DNA of 64,000 nt from Planctomycetaceae bacterium (GTDB lineage: Bacteria; Planctomycetota; Phycisphaerae; UBA1845; UTPLA1): NCBI GenBank assembly GCA_006969385.1, contig CP030884.1:248001-312000 (forward strand), given 5' to 3'. Made by a program: the position numbers and the translations under genes. The notes below the pieces were generated by a model. The model had not been told where the DNA came from, did not search any database, and worked only from the letters and a program-made list of their open reading frames with translations. Shown piece after piece: positions 36,119 through 47,788 of this stretch (within the stretch, counting starts at the first letter, position 1; the number at the start of each line of letters is the position of its first letter).

Positions 36119-37636
36119 TCAACGCGACAAATAATCAATCAACAACCGCACGCCGAAACCAGTGGCTCCAATCGGGCAGATCGGCGTTGGCTTGCTGATG
36201 GTTGCCGTACCGGCGATGTCCAGGTGCGCCCATGGCGTTTTGTCGGTGACGAACTCTTTCAGAAACATCCCCGCCGTAATCGAACCGCCGGGGCGACCGC
36301 CGATGTTCTTGATATCGGCGTCGATCGATTGCAATTGCTCGCGATATTCCGGCCAGAGCGGCAAGCGCCACAAACGCTCATGGGTACGACAGCCACTATC
36401 CAACAACGCATTCGCCAACCCGTCGTCGGTCGACATAAGCCCGGCGCAATGGTGCCCCAGCGCGACTTCCACGGCCCCCGTTAACGTCGCCAAATCGATC
36501 ATGGCGGCGGGCTTGTAAGTTTTTTCGCCATAGTGCAAACAATCGGCCAGCACCAACCGTCCTTCGGCGTCGGTATTGAGCACTTCGATCTGCTTACCGT
36601 TGTATGCCGTGATGATATCGCCGGGGCGATAGGCATCGCCCGAGATCATGTTTTCCGCCGCGCCGACGATGCCGATGATGCGACGCTTGAGTTTTAATCG
36701 CGAGGCGGCCAATAGCGTGCCGATCACCGCCATACCGCCCTGTTTGTCGTACTTCATATCCGGAATGCTGGCACCGGGCTTAAGCGAATAGCCGCCGGTG
36801 TCGAGCGTTACGGCTTTACCGACCAGCACGACGGGCTTCTGCTTGGCCGCTGCCGCGCCCCCCGTATGTTCGAGGATGATCATCCGCGGCTTGCTGGCCG
36901 AGCCTTTGCCAACCGCCAGAAACGCGCCCATTTTGTCGCGCTGCATCTGTTTGTCGTCGATGATGCGAATCTTCAGGTTGTATTGCTTGGCCAAAGCGCG
37001 GCAGCGCGTCGCCAGCGATTCGGGATGAATCACGTTGGGCGGTTCGTGCCCGAGAAAGCGCGCAATGTTGGCCCCTTCCGCCAACGCTTCACCGTGTGCC
37101 GCTTCCGCTTTGGCTTTCTTGAGTTTGCGACCGTCGATCGCGATGGTCACACGATCGAGATCCTGATCGGGTTTGCCCGGCTCGCTGTGATCGGGACCGT
37201 ATTTAAAAGACGCGAGCAGAATGCCTTCGGCAAGTTGCCCCACGCCCGCTTCGTCGCTGTCGGTCGGCGCGGGCATGTCGGTTGCGTGAATGGCGATTTG
37301 TGCGACGGCATTGGTGCGACACCACGACACCAACGTACCGGCGGCGTTGCGAATTGAGTGGGTCGTCAGCTCGCCCTTGTCGGATACACACAGCAGCACC
37401 AGTCGCTTGAAGCGCGCCTTGCCGGGCAACACCTGGCTGTCGATCGCACCGGCCGTAGCCACGCCATGGTAGGCGGCCTTCAATTCGGCGAGGCGCTCGT
37501 CCACATCGGCACCGTAGCTGAGGCCGCCCGGTACCTGTGGCTTGCCCGACTTAACGACGATCGGTAGCACCAGCGCATCGGCGCGGAGTTTGGCATCGGG
37601 CGTGCGGCAGGTGAGGTTCGGCATTTTGAGTTTCAT
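36119..37636 (-). CDS. pepA: Leucyl aminopeptidase (M17)
   Basis: 505 residues, normal length. The metal and catalytic motifs are present: VGKAVTLDTGGYSLKPGASIPDMKYDKQGG and the M17 hallmark NTDAEGRLVLADCL with the active-site Arg, then ATLTGAVEVALGHHCAG. The enzyme cuts N-terminal residues from peptides and in some bacteria also binds DNA. AAAGGATG precedes the ATG. Single gene, with no clear partner. Confidence 0.96.
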   Translation of the reverse strand: MKLKMPNLTCRTPDAKLRADALVLPIVVKSGKPQVPGGLSYGADVDERLAELKAAYHGVATAGAIDSQVLPGKARFKRLVLLCVSDKGELTTHSIRNAAGTLVSWCRTNAVAQIAIHATDMPAPTDSDEAGVGQLAEGILLASFKYGPDHSEPGKPDQDLDRVTIAIDGRKLKKAKAEAAHGEALAEGANIARFLGHEPPNVIHPESLATRCRALAKQYNLKIRIIDDKQMQRDKMGAFLAVGKGSASKPRMIILEHTGGAAAAKQKPVVLVGKAVTLDTGGYSLKPGASIPDMKYDKQGGMAVIGTLLAASRLKLKRRIIGIVGAAENMISGDAYRPGDIITAYNGKQIEVLNTDAEGRLVLADCLHYGEKTYKPAAMIDLATLTGAVEVALGHHCAGLMSTDDGLANALLDSGCRTHERLWRLPLWPEYREQLQSIDADIKNIGGRPGGSITAGMFLKEFVTDKTPWAHLDIAGTATISKPTPICPIGATGFGVRLLIDYLSR

Positions 37637-37748
37637 GAGCGACGCGCATCCTTTCGTCGGGTATTCGGCAGCAATGATGTGCTTTCGGTAAATATTTCTG
37701 GAATTGAAGCGGCATAGTAGGCAGCGAGTGCGGTGACGTAAAGATGAG

Positions 37749-39029
37749 TTAGTCGCCGGCCTTTGTTTTCAGCATCTTCACCATGCGGCGCGCTTCGGCG
37801 TAAATCGCGGAGGCCCCCATCGGTTGGGAGCCGGCGCTTTTGAGTTGTTGATTCAACGCGTCGATCGACTTGGCGGCGGCTTCATGCTGCTTCAATTGCG
37901 CGAACGCCATCGCGCGAAAGGCCAGATCGACCGGCTGCAGACGCGTGGCGTTTTCAATATTGCGTTGCAGCGTGCCGCCAATATTTGGCATGAGGGATTG
38001 GGCGAGATCACCAAGACCGTTCGCGCGGGCTTGCTTGCGCTGATCGGCCAGCGCCGCTTCGATGGCATCGTACGATTCCAAAGCGGCTTGATATTCGCCC
38101 GCCCGATACTGCGCGGCCGCCCGCACTCGCATTACCTGCAAATCGTTTGGCGCAAGCGTCAGCGCCGCCTCCGCACGGTCCAACACATCCGTAACCTGAT
38201 TTCGCTTCGCATGGGCGGACGCCAACACGCGCCAATCTTTCATGCTGTCGCGCCGCGCATCGCGTACGGCGATCCATGCCGGATCGCGCTGGCGGGCGAT
38301 TTGCTCGAACGACTCGTCGCGCTGCCGCAACAGTTCGGATGCAAGCTTCGACCGAATCAGCCCGGTAAACGGACCGATCATCAAACGCCCGGTGTCGCTC
38401 AGGTCGCCCGTCCTTTCCGCATGGTCGAGCAGCTTGGGCACGATTGCTTTTGCCGATGCGGTTACGTGAGCCGTTGTTGGGAGGCGCGCGATCCAGGCGG
38501 CCTTGTCGGTCACCGACGCCGGTAAGCCGACGGCATCGTTTGCATCCTTCGGCGTAACGGCCCACGGCAGCGTCGCGAGCATATCCGTCATGAGGCCGTT
38601 GGCAGGCTCGCCAAATTTTGTAAGCCGTTTGCGCGTGGCGGTAAGTTGCTGGCTCGATGGCGGCGGAAATCCGCTGAGCGCTGCGAAGCCGCGTACGAAA
38701 ATACCAAAGGCAACGTCGTCATCAGCCACCAATGGTTGCTCCTCCGCATCAACCACGATGATGACGCCTTTATCCTGCTGTGCGTCGAATTCGGGCGACT
38801 GAAAGTAGTCGTGACGCTCGGCCACCGACCGCATGAGGGCGTCCGCATCGGATGCCGCGGTTTCATCGCCCGCATAGACCAAGGCCCACGGCGTGTTGAA
38901 CAGGGCGCGGCCGTTCCAGGGATTCGGCAACGCAGGCGGCGCCGGTTCAACCTGTAGTGTGGAGCAGGCCAGCAACGGCATAACACCGCACAGAACCGCG
39001 AACAAATATTTGGCAACGTGGCGATTCAC
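37749..39029 (-). CDS. TPR-like lipoprotein of unknown function, co-operonic with GT2
   Basis: 426 residues with a lipoprotein signal (LFAVLCGVMPLLAC, lipobox LLAC). The C-terminal half (residues 255-400) has TPR-like helical pairs: NQVTDVLDRAEAALTLAPNDLQVMRVRAAAQYRAGEYQAALESYDAIE and LQPVDLAFRAMAFAQLKQHEAAAKSIDALN. The N-terminal half (GRALFNTPWALVYAGDETAASDADALMRSVAERHDYFQS) matches no family I know. Its start overlaps the end of the GT2 gene by four bases (ATGA), so the two are one unit. Perhaps an envelope assembly helper. Confidence 0.72.
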   Translation of the reverse strand: MNRHVAKYLFAVLCGVMPLLACSTLQVEPAPPALPNPWNGRALFNTPWALVYAGDETAASDADALMRSVAERHDYFQSPEFDAQQDKGVIIVVDAEEQPLVADDDVAFGIFVRGFAALSGFPPPSSQQLTATRKRLTKFGEPANGLMTDMLATLPWAVTPKDANDAVGLPASVTDKAAWIARLPTTAHVTASAKAIVPKLLDHAERTGDLSDTGRLMIGPFTGLIRSKLASELLRQRDESFEQIARQRDPAWIAVRDARRDSMKDWRVLASAHAKRNQVTDVLDRAEAALTLAPNDLQVMRVRAAAQYRAGEYQAALESYDAIEAALADQRKQARANGLGDLAQSLMPNIGGTLQRNIENATRLQPVDLAFRAMAFAQLKQHEAAAKSIDALNQQLKSAGSQPMGASAIYAEARRMVKMLKTKAGD

Positions 39030-40060
39030 AATTTTCTCGTCGGCAAGGGTAGCGTGACGCGTTTTATACCGTGCGGTGTGAGGCGCAGTCGCAAGCTTTC
39101 CAACACGTATGCAGATACGCGCAACGCGTAGTACAAGAGCAGGAGCGGGAACGACAGGATGGTTTCACCGAGGGTCTTTTTCTTTCGGCACAGATCGTTA
39201 TAAACCAAGGCAGCGCAGCCGGCGGCAAGGAATAGCATTGGTACGCTCGGCCAAGGCCAATCCAAGACCAGTGCCGGCAAGGTCAGCAACATCAGCACAA
39301 ACGGCATCACGTCCAACCGATGCGGCAAAGAGTACTTATAAACCAAGCGTGCCGCCGATCTTCCGCCACGCCATGCCTGCCGCAGAAAGCTGCGTCCATC
39401 GATCGGGTGATCGTGTTCGATAACGGCCTCATGGGCTAGGCGAATCTCATGACCGGCCGCGCGCAAATGAAGAAACAACCCTTCCTCGTCGCCACGACCC
39501 GACACGCTGACGTCGGGCGCGCCCGTGGCCGTCATATTCGTCGCCGCACGGTCTTCGTCGAAGCCGTAGCGCAGTAACAGCGATCGTCGTACGCACATGT
39601 TGCCCGCCGTTAGACGATTTGCGTGCGTCGTGCCGTGCACGCGATGGTTGCCTTTAAGCGTGAGTTCGAAAACATTTCGCGGCGGCACATCCACGACCAT
39701 GCCGTTGACCGCCCCCACCTTGTTGTCATCGAATGGCGTCAGGATCGCACGCAACCACTGCGGCTCGGGGATCGAGTCGCAATCGAGGAAGCACACCAGC
39801 GGCGCCGTCGTGGCTGCGATGCCGCGATTGCGGCTGGGATTGGCACCGATGTTGCGCTCGTTGCGCAGGATATCGATTCGCAAGTTGGGATGATTGGCGG
39901 CGAACTGCTGTAACATCGCCTGCGTGTCGTCTGTCGAACCGTCGTCGATCACGACCAATTCGAAGTCGGTCAATTCCTGTTCGAGAATGCCCTGCAAACA
40001 GCGGCGCGTGACCTCTGGGCGATTGCAGGTGGGAACAACAATGGCGGCGCGCGGCGGCAC
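39026..40060 (-). CDS. Glycosyltransferase family 2
   Basis: 344 residues from a GTG. The GT-A fold is shown by AAIVVPTCNRPEVTRRCLQGILEQ, ELVVIDDGSTDDTQ, RNRGIAATTAPLVCFLDCDSIPEP (the DxD-type site as DCDS) and SGRGDEEGLFLHLRAAGH. Residues about 235-310 hold one to two membrane segments (FVLMLLTLPALVLDWPW and LFLAAGCAALVY), so it acts at the membrane. Sugar and acceptor unknown, probably an envelope polysaccharide. Overlaps the lipoprotein gene by four bases. Confidence 0.93.
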   Translation of the reverse strand: MPPRAAIVVPTCNRPEVTRRCLQGILEQELTDFELVVIDDGSTDDTQAMLQQFAANHPNLRIDILRNERNIGANPSRNRGIAATTAPLVCFLDCDSIPEPQWLRAILTPFDDNKVGAVNGMVVDVPPRNVFELTLKGNHRVHGTTHANRLTAGNMCVRRSLLLRYGFDEDRAATNMTATGAPDVSVSGRGDEEGLFLHLRAAGHEIRLAHEAVIEHDHPIDGRSFLRQAWRGGRSAARLVYKYSLPHRLDVMPFVLMLLTLPALVLDWPWPSVPMLFLAAGCAALVYNDLCRKKKTLGETILSFPLLLLYYALRVSAYVLESLRLRLTPHGIKRVTLPLPTRKL

Positions 40061-40174
40061 GGGCTTGGCTTTCGGTTAGTGAAACGACGGCAAATCTCGA
40101 CGGCGACGATCTTACTCGAAATGCGCACAGGCGTACTTCAATCTTTCCGTAGCGGCGCTTAGCATGCCGAACGC

Positions 40175-41617
40175 ATGAGCGTTGACGAAAACCTACAGCA
40201 CGACGTAACGCATCCCCAAGCGGACAAACCGCGCCGGGCGTTGGTCGTGTTTGAAAAGTTTCCGCCGTTTACGCTGAGCGGTTCGTGGCGACCGTTTTTT
40301 TTTGTGAAGCACCTGCCGGAGTTTGGTTATCTGCCTTACGTGATCGGTGCCAAGCCCACCACCGACGATCCAACGGATGAGAGTTTGCTTGATGAGTTAG
40401 ACCCGCGCTGCCGCGCCGTCCGAAAGTCGCTCTGGGTCGCCCCACCGCGCGCTTGGGTCGAGAGGATATTTCGCGGCAAGAAAACCAATTCTGCGAAGAG
40501 CAACAGCCCCACAACCGCGGCGAGCACGGTCAATAACGAAGCGGCTGCAAACACGCCATCCCCTTCGAATAAAACCGGCGGCAGCTACCAGGATACGCGG
40601 CGTTTCAAGCTGTACTGGGCCCTGGTTTGGCGGTTGTATTGGTACCTCGATTGGGGCGGACCGGCGGTCTGTTCCGGCCTGTGGGCAGCGCTGCGGCAAC
40701 GGTTTGATTTGATTTGGGTATCCGGCCCGCATTCGCGCAATCTGTTCGCCGCCTATTGGCTTTCCGTTTTGTTGCGCAAGCCGTTGATCGTCGATTTGCG
40801 CGACCCGTGGACGTACGGCAGCCTTTGGACACCCAAGACGCGGAACGTCGCCAATGCCGAGAAACGCTGGGCGCGGCGCATTTTAAAGCGTGCCCGGCGC
40901 ATCGTGTTCACCAGCCCGCTCACACAGGAGGAAATGGCCGCGCGCTTTCCGGAGGTGCCACCCGCACGCATGACGACGATCACCAACGGTTTCGCCCAAT
41001 CGACCGTCGAGCCGCTGCGTTCGGTTTCAAAAGACAAATGTCTATTTCGATACGTCGGCTCGCTCAACGATCGGCGACGTCCCGATGTTTTGTTGCAGGC
41101 GTTTGCGCATTTACGCGCCAACCATGCCGAGTTCGCCGCAACGGCGCGGCTCGAATTCATCGGCGGCATGGCGGATCACGCGCAGCGTATTGCCGATTTC
41201 GAATTGCAGGATGTGGTGACCGACGTCGGACGCGTGTCGCACGCCGATAGCGTGCGCATGATCGCCGGCGCCGATGTGAACATCTTGCTGCAAACGATCA
41301 CCGAAGGTCAGGACGTGGTTTCGGGCAAGGCGTTTGAATATCTGGCAGCACGCAAGCCGATTCTGGCAGTGGTGGCTTCGCAAGGTGGCGACGCGTGGCT
41401 GGTGGAAAACACGAGAGCGGGCGTGGTCGCGGCGTTCGATGATGTCGCCGCCGTCGCGGCGGCGATGCAGCGCTGTTGGCAAGCATGGCGCGATGGTGAT
41501 ACGACGTTTGAATTGTCCGACGCGGATTTGGAACCATACTCCCGCCGCAGCCTGACAGCCGAGTTGGCGCGGTTGTTCGACGAGGTGTTGAACGAGACAG
41601 GTCGCAAGGTTCGCTAA
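40175..41617 (+). CDS. Glycosyltransferase family 4-like
   Basis: 480 residues. The N-terminal half has RALVVFEKFPPFTLSGSWRPFFFVKHLPEFGYLP and, after a Ser/Thr/Asn-rich low-complexity insert (about residues 110-138), the segment FDLIWVSGPHSRNLFAAYWLSVLLRKPLIVDLRDPW. The C-terminal half holds RYVGSLNDRRRPDVLLQAFAHLR and EGQDVVSGKAFEYLAARKPILAVV, typical of GT4 enzymes such as WcaI-like transferases. Likely adds sugars to a surface polysaccharide. TAGCAT ends nine bases before the ATG, with no ribosome site, so the leader is very short. Opposite strand to the GT2 gene, suggesting a divergent locus for one surface glycan. Confidence 0.88.
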   Translation: MSVDENLQHDVTHPQADKPRRALVVFEKFPPFTLSGSWRPFFFVKHLPEFGYLPYVIGAKPTTDDPTDESLLDELDPRCRAVRKSLWVAPPRAWVERIFRGKKTNSAKSNSPTTAASTVNNEAAANTPSPSNKTGGSYQDTRRFKLYWALVWRLYWYLDWGGPAVCSGLWAALRQRFDLIWVSGPHSRNLFAAYWLSVLLRKPLIVDLRDPWTYGSLWTPKTRNVANAEKRWARRILKRARRIVFTSPLTQEEMAARFPEVPPARMTTITNGFAQSTVEPLRSVSKDKCLFRYVGSLNDRRRPDVLLQAFAHLRANHAEFAATARLEFIGGMADHAQRIADFELQDVVTDVGRVSHADSVRMIAGADVNILLQTITEGQDVVSGKAFEYLAARKPILAVVASQGGDAWLVENTRAGVVAAFDDVAAVAAAMQRCWQAWRDGDTTFELSDADLEPYSRRSLTAELARLFDEVLNETGRKVR

Positions 41618-41732
41618 CAGTTTGCACGCGATAATGAATGATGGGGGCGTTTGAAGTGGGTGCACCTGCCCCTCTGGGGCTAGGGGAGATCACGAAAACA
41701 AAGACCAACCAATCCCGTAGAATCCCATCGAC

Positions 41733-42176
41733 ATGAGCAAGTTCGGCTATTGCATCGAGGAAGAACGCCGCGGCTACTTCGCCGGCATCGGCCTGTTCAA
41801 TCGGCAGGAATACTTCGCCGCGCACGACGAGTGGGAAGAAATCTGGAGCTTGGTGCAGGATCGCCGCCGCGAACAGTACTATCGCGCCATCATTAAGGGG
41901 GCAGTCACCCTCGTTCTCTTGCAGAGCGGTCGCGCTGTCGGCACGCGGCAGGTCTTTGTCGACTGCGTGGAGCAATTCGAGGGCCTGCCCGATATCTTCA
42001 TGGGACTAAACATACCGCAGCACATCGAAAACCTGCGCCGCGCCATCACGCCGGCGCGCGAAGACCTTGAAACGCGCAACGTGCGCATCGACCTCAGCCG
42101 CTTGTTTAAAATGCGCTTGTTATACAATCCGTTCGTCGAATCTCGTCACGGCGAAGGGGCCGACGGTCGCGAATAA
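41733..42176 (+). CDS. DUF309 domain protein
   Basis: 147 residues. The family core GIGLFNRQEYFAAHDEWEEIWSL and YYRAIIKGAVTLVLLQSGRAVGTRQ is clear. DUF309 proteins are small cytoplasmic helical proteins of unknown role, often seen as single copies. TAGAAT ends nine bases upstream of the ATG. The next gene, recQ, has its own start signals. Confidence 0.9.
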   Translation: MSKFGYCIEEERRGYFAGIGLFNRQEYFAAHDEWEEIWSLVQDRRREQYYRAIIKGAVTLVLLQSGRAVGTRQVFVDCVEQFEGLPDIFMGLNIPQHIENLRRAITPAREDLETRNVRIDLSRLFKMRLLYNPFVESRHGEGADGRE

Positions 42177-42272
42177 ACGGAAACCATCGCCGCCAACGGC
42201 ATTATGATGCCCGGGTATCCACTAAAGCAAACGTTATATTCAATAGCAATATTATGCCGACGCCGATTCTGG

Positions 42273-42278
42273 TATATT
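42273..42278 (+). promoter_or_regulatory. -10-like hexamer TATATT of recQ
   Basis: Ends seven bases before the recQ ATG at 42286; the intervening CCCCATC has no ribosome site. Suggests a leaderless message. No good -35 box. Confidence 0.4.
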
Positions 42279-42285
42279 CCCCATC

Positions 42286-44511
<2,226 letters not shown>

Positions 44512-44541
44512 AGCTCTTTCAAAGCTGTTCGAGCAATCCCC

Positions 44542-44669
44542 GTAGGTCGGGTCATCGACCCGACAAAACTCCAGGACATTCAACGATCTCGCAATATATC
44601 GAAATCACCCGCCAATCGGTCAGCCCAAATTATCGCGTCACGCCGCGTCGGGTCGATGACCCGACCTAC
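44542..44669. repeat. Inverted pair of palindromic repeats (REP-like), unit 1
   Basis: GTAGGTCGGGTCATCGACCC at 44542 and its inverted form GTCGGGTCGATGACCCGACC at 44647-44669, 128 bases overall. Each half is itself a palindrome (TCGGGTC-ATC-GACCCGA). The unit shares its ends but not its centre with those at 47539 and 48299. Confidence 0.8.
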
Positions 44670-44676
44670 GACTGTT

Positions 44677-45162
44677 CTATTCCGTCGCAGCGAGACGGTT
44701 CCAATACGAATTCCATATTTCGTTCTGAGCCCGTTCCGCTAGCACGATAGTGTTCGTATCCAGCTTCATCACAGCATTAATGAACTGCGGGGGTGGAGAA
44801 TAGTTGTGCTCCTCGATGTAATGAAGGATCAGCCCCGGTGTAACAAACCAAACTTCGCCGTCGGGTATCCAATAGTCACAATATGAATTGACAAGGCATT
44901 CTTCATCTCGATCACATAGTAACTGCCCCGGATTGCAGAACTTGCAATAATAGGCACCGCGCGTCGCGTTGACCCTTAAATCAAAAGTAGGCGATTCCGT
45001 TTCAAGAATTCGCCTTAGCTTGATAATGAACTCTGCTGAGGATTCTCCCTGGTGATAGAACTGGTCTGGCTCTATCCACCCGATCGCCAGTAAATTCGGG
45101 ACCGGAACTGAAAACTCCATTCTTCTTTTTGTGAGGTCGGTTTGATGCATTTCAGCACTCAT
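44677..45162 (-). CDS. Hypothetical protein with Cys-rich segment
   Basis: About 161 residues if the ATG at 45162 is the start. An open frame continues upstream to 45351, but that part is made by translating the REP-like repeat (YCRVDDPTYW), so it is excluded. The centre has five cysteines (YYCKFCNPGQLLCDRDEECLVNSYC), perhaps for zinc, and the C-terminus reads VWFVTPGLILHYIEEHNYSPPPQFINAVM. I have seen this ending in planctomycete hypotheticals but cannot name a family. Lower GC than its neighbours. The start has no ribosome site and is uncertain. Confidence 0.6.
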   Translation of the reverse strand: MSAEMHQTDLTKRRMEFSVPVPNLLAIGWIEPDQFYHQGESSAEFIIKLRRILETESPTFDLRVNATRGAYYCKFCNPGQLLCDRDEECLVNSYCDYWIPDGEVWFVTPGLILHYIEEHNYSPPPQFINAVMKLDTNTIVLAERAQNEIWNSYWNRLAATE

Positions 45163-45219
45163 TAAGAGACGTGAGAATCGTCGAAACGCGGGTACTCCAT
45201 GAAAATAATCCAAAGCCCA

Positions 45220-45244
45220 GTAGGTCGGGTCATCGACCCGACAA
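45220..45244. repeat. Single REP-like palindrome
   Basis: GTAGGTCGGGTCATCGACCC...GACAA, same unit as in the paired repeats but without an inverted partner within 150 bases. Confidence 0.75.
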
Positions 45245-45320
45245 TATATCAACACCAGACCGTAGGGTGCGGTTGTACTCAACCCACCGCCAAAAGTCGC
45301 GCGATCGCATGCTTGCGGTA

Positions 45321-45346
45321 CCCCACGTTGGCGCTCCAACGTGGGG
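45321..45346. repeat. Perfect palindrome, 11-bp arms
   Basis: CCCCACGTTGG-CGCT-CCAACGTGGGG. No T run follows. Lies in the 289-base gap between two minus-strand genes, next to a REP-like unit. Confidence 0.7.
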
Positions 45347-45451
45347 GTCATGACTCAATCGCCAGCTTTTTCGATTTCTAAAATAATCCGCACGACTGAC
45401 TTACACTACTCCCTAATTCGAAACTGCAAGCCATGTCTGTGTACAATACGC

Positions 45452-45832
45452 CTATGACGCACACCCCACTTGCCCACTGGCGCGTTCCGGCTTGTGCAAG
45501 CCCACGACCATCAAAACCGCCGCGCCGTTGGCCCAGTAGTAAATCGCATCCAATCCCGAAAACGGCACGACCAACGGCGCAAAGACAAAAACCACGCCGA
45601 CCAACCCATCGACGGCCAGATGCACGGCGTAGGGCAACACGCGCAAAACACCCAGCCGATGATTGGTGAGCAAGGTCAAGATCAACGCGGCCACGCCCGT
45701 GCCGACGGCAAGCCAACGGGCCGCCGGATGTGAATCCCCAAGTCCCAAAATGAATGGTGCCACCATCAAGCTCAGGGCGACGGGATAATCCAGAACGGCA
45801 TGCATGTTTTTTGTGATAAAGCGCGGGTCCAT
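45452..45832 (-). CDS. SPW-repeat-like small membrane protein
   Basis: 126 residues from the ATG at 45832, which has AAGGAG eight bases upstream. Four transmembrane helices; the layout DPRFITKNMHAVLDYPVALSLMVAPFILGL ... VLRVLPYAVHLAVDGLVGVVFVFAPLVVPFSGL follows the SPW-repeat family (the name-giving SPW motif is degenerate here as APF/APL). Function unknown. Stands alone upstream of the GH18 gene on the other strand. Confidence 0.75.
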   Translation of the reverse strand: MDPRFITKNMHAVLDYPVALSLMVAPFILGLGDSHPAARWLAVGTGVAALILTLLTNHRLGVLRVLPYAVHLAVDGLVGVVFVFAPLVVPFSGLDAIYYWANGAAVLMVVGLHKPERASGQVGCAS

Positions 45833-46134
45833 GGTTTTGGTCTCCTTTGTACGCGAGTTGGGTCTGTTATTACTCAATACTGAGTTCCGCTACCCCCTAG
45901 ACGCGCGCGCAAGAGCATTCCTTACCACGACATTCTCCGAAATTTGCGAGTTTACGCCCCGCATGTGACGCGAGATTCGCCGGTAGATTCGGACCGCCTG
46001 CGTTTTGGCCGGTGCCTAGCACCTCACCACCAAAACCGGCTATAATCTTCCGGTATTACCGATCCCCCGACTTGAAAACGCGACTAAGTCCGTCGAACGA
46101 CGGTCCCCCATCGCCCGTTGCAGGAGGAATTCCG

Positions 46135-47475
46135 TTGATCAGCCAACTCCTCGCCCTATCCATGCTTTTGCTGCCCGCACCGATCGACCAACGCGTCGGC
46201 ATCGAGCCCGTCAGCATCCACCAACAGCATTGGCTCGAACAGCGCGATACCCCCACCCATCCCGACTTGCTGCGCCCGGCCAGCCCGTCCGCCGCACCGC
46301 GCGGCGCGCTCAGCGCCCCTTGCGGCACCGTCTTCGGCTATCTGCCTTACTGGGAAAGCTCGGCCAATATTCGCTACGACCTGATCACGCACCTCGCGTG
46401 TTTCAGCGTTGAAGTCAACGCCGATGGCTCGCTCGGCAACGATCATGGCTGGCCCTGGACCGGCGTGATTAACGAGGCGCATGCCAACGGGGTGAAGGTC
46501 ATCCTCGTTGCCACGCTCTTTAACGGCAGCGCCATCGACACGCTCATTTCCAGCCCGACCAACCGCGCCAACTTCTTCGCCAACATCAAAGCCAAAATGC
46601 TCGAAGGCAACGCCGATGGGCTCAATATCGATTTCGAAAGCGGCACCACGTGGCAGGATGAAATCAACGACTTCATGGCCGAGCTTACGGCGTACTTGCA
46701 CGCCGAAATCCCAGGCAGCGAAGTGACCATCGCCGGCCCCGCAGTGAACTGGAGCAATCGCTGGGACCTCGGCGGCTTGGCGGCGAGCTGCGACGGTATC
46801 TTCATCATGGGCTACGCCTTTGCCGGCAGCTGGAGTTCGAACACCGGCGCCAACGCCCCGCTCACGGGCGGCTTCATCAACATCACCGACACGGTGCTCG
46901 ACGAATACGCCGATGCCTTGGCGTTGTATCCCGAGAAGCTGATCCTCGGCGTACCGTACTACGGCCACGAATGGATCACGTCATCCTCCGTCGCCGGCGC
47001 AAGCATTTCTAGCTTCGTCGGCTCCACGCGTTTTCGCGACGATCAAGTCACTGTGCAGAACTTTGGTCGCTTGTGGCATACGACGTCGCAAACGCCGTGG
47101 TATCGCTGGCAGGACGGTTCATCGTGGCGGCAAATCTGGTACGACGATGCCGAGAGTTTGGGGCTGAAGTTTGACCTTGCTATTAATCAGGGGCTGCAAG
47201 GCGTCGGCATGTGGGCGCTCAACTATGATGGTGCCCGCCCCGAGCTATGGAACGAGATCGAAGCACGCTTCGCCTGCCCACCGACTTGTTGCGATATGAA
47301 TTGCGACGGCAACGTCGATGTCGCCAACGACCTGCCGCTCTTCGTCGACGCCATCATGAACCCCACCGGCTACACTGGCCCCGGCGGCTGCTCGATCGAA
47401 TCGGCGGATACCAATGGCGATGCGATTTATGATGGTCGCGATGTATTGGGGTTTGTGGGATCGTTGGTGGAGTGA
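46135..47475 (+). CDS. Secreted glycoside hydrolase family 18 with dockerin-like tail
   Basis: 446 residues from a TTG at 46135. The longer open frame from 46012 is rejected because AGGAGG sits seven bases before the TTG and the product then begins with a proper signal peptide (MISQLLALSMLLLPAPI). The catalytic motif DGxxxDxE is ADGLNIDFESG (residues 161-168, acid Glu168), with SxGG-like and LGVPYYGHEW segments typical of chitinase/YaaH-type GH18. The last 65 residues hold DMNCDGNVDVANDLP and ADTNGDAIYDGRDVLGFV, two dockerin-like calcium loops. It likely cuts chitin or peptidoglycan-type glycans and is attached to or displayed on the cell surface. Confidence 0.92.
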   Translation: MISQLLALSMLLLPAPIDQRVGIEPVSIHQQHWLEQRDTPTHPDLLRPASPSAAPRGALSAPCGTVFGYLPYWESSANIRYDLITHLACFSVEVNADGSLGNDHGWPWTGVINEAHANGVKVILVATLFNGSAIDTLISSPTNRANFFANIKAKMLEGNADGLNIDFESGTTWQDEINDFMAELTAYLHAEIPGSEVTIAGPAVNWSNRWDLGGLAASCDGIFIMGYAFAGSWSSNTGANAPLTGGFINITDTVLDEYADALALYPEKLILGVPYYGHEWITSSSVAGASISSFVGSTRFRDDQVTVQNFGRLWHTTSQTPWYRWQDGSSWRQIWYDDAESLGLKFDLAINQGLQGVGMWALNYDGARPELWNEIEARFACPPTCCDMNCDGNVDVANDLPLFVDAIMNPTGYTGPGGCSIESADTNGDAIYDGRDVLGFVGSLVE

Positions 47476-47788
47476 CGTAGTTTCCTAGGACGAATTTTTG
47501 GTGTTCATTCACGAACGAGAATCCCAAGATTCAGGGAAGTAGGTCGGGTCATCGACCCGACAAAACCCCGAGCGTTGTCGATCAATTCATCTAATTCAAA
47601 CACCTCTCTTCATCCTCATTTAGACCTACAGATCGCGTTCGCGTGATTGGCCGTGTCGGGTAGATGACCCGCCCTACCCAATATCGATAAAAAAATTGAG
47701 AAATAATACGTCCACGAGACATGGCCAGATCCACGGCGTACGATTATATTTTTCCGGCAGTGTAAATACACAAATTGGAGGACTCGCC
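47476..47788. other. Gene-free 313 bases with a REP-like pair
   Basis: Contains the inverted pair at 47539-47677 and the ribosome site of the following gene. No other feature. Confidence 0.6.
47539..47677. repeat. Inverted pair of palindromic repeats, unit 2
   Basis: GTAGGTCGGGTCATCGACCC at 47539, inverted partner GTCGGGTAGATGACCCGCCC at 47655-47677 (three differences). The spacer shares 'GTCGTCGAT..'-type words with unit 3. Confidence 0.8.

Noticed and set aside
45163..45351. N-terminal extension of the Cys-rich gene
   Set aside because: It is a translation of a REP-like repeat and a palindrome; a start at 45162 is more likely.
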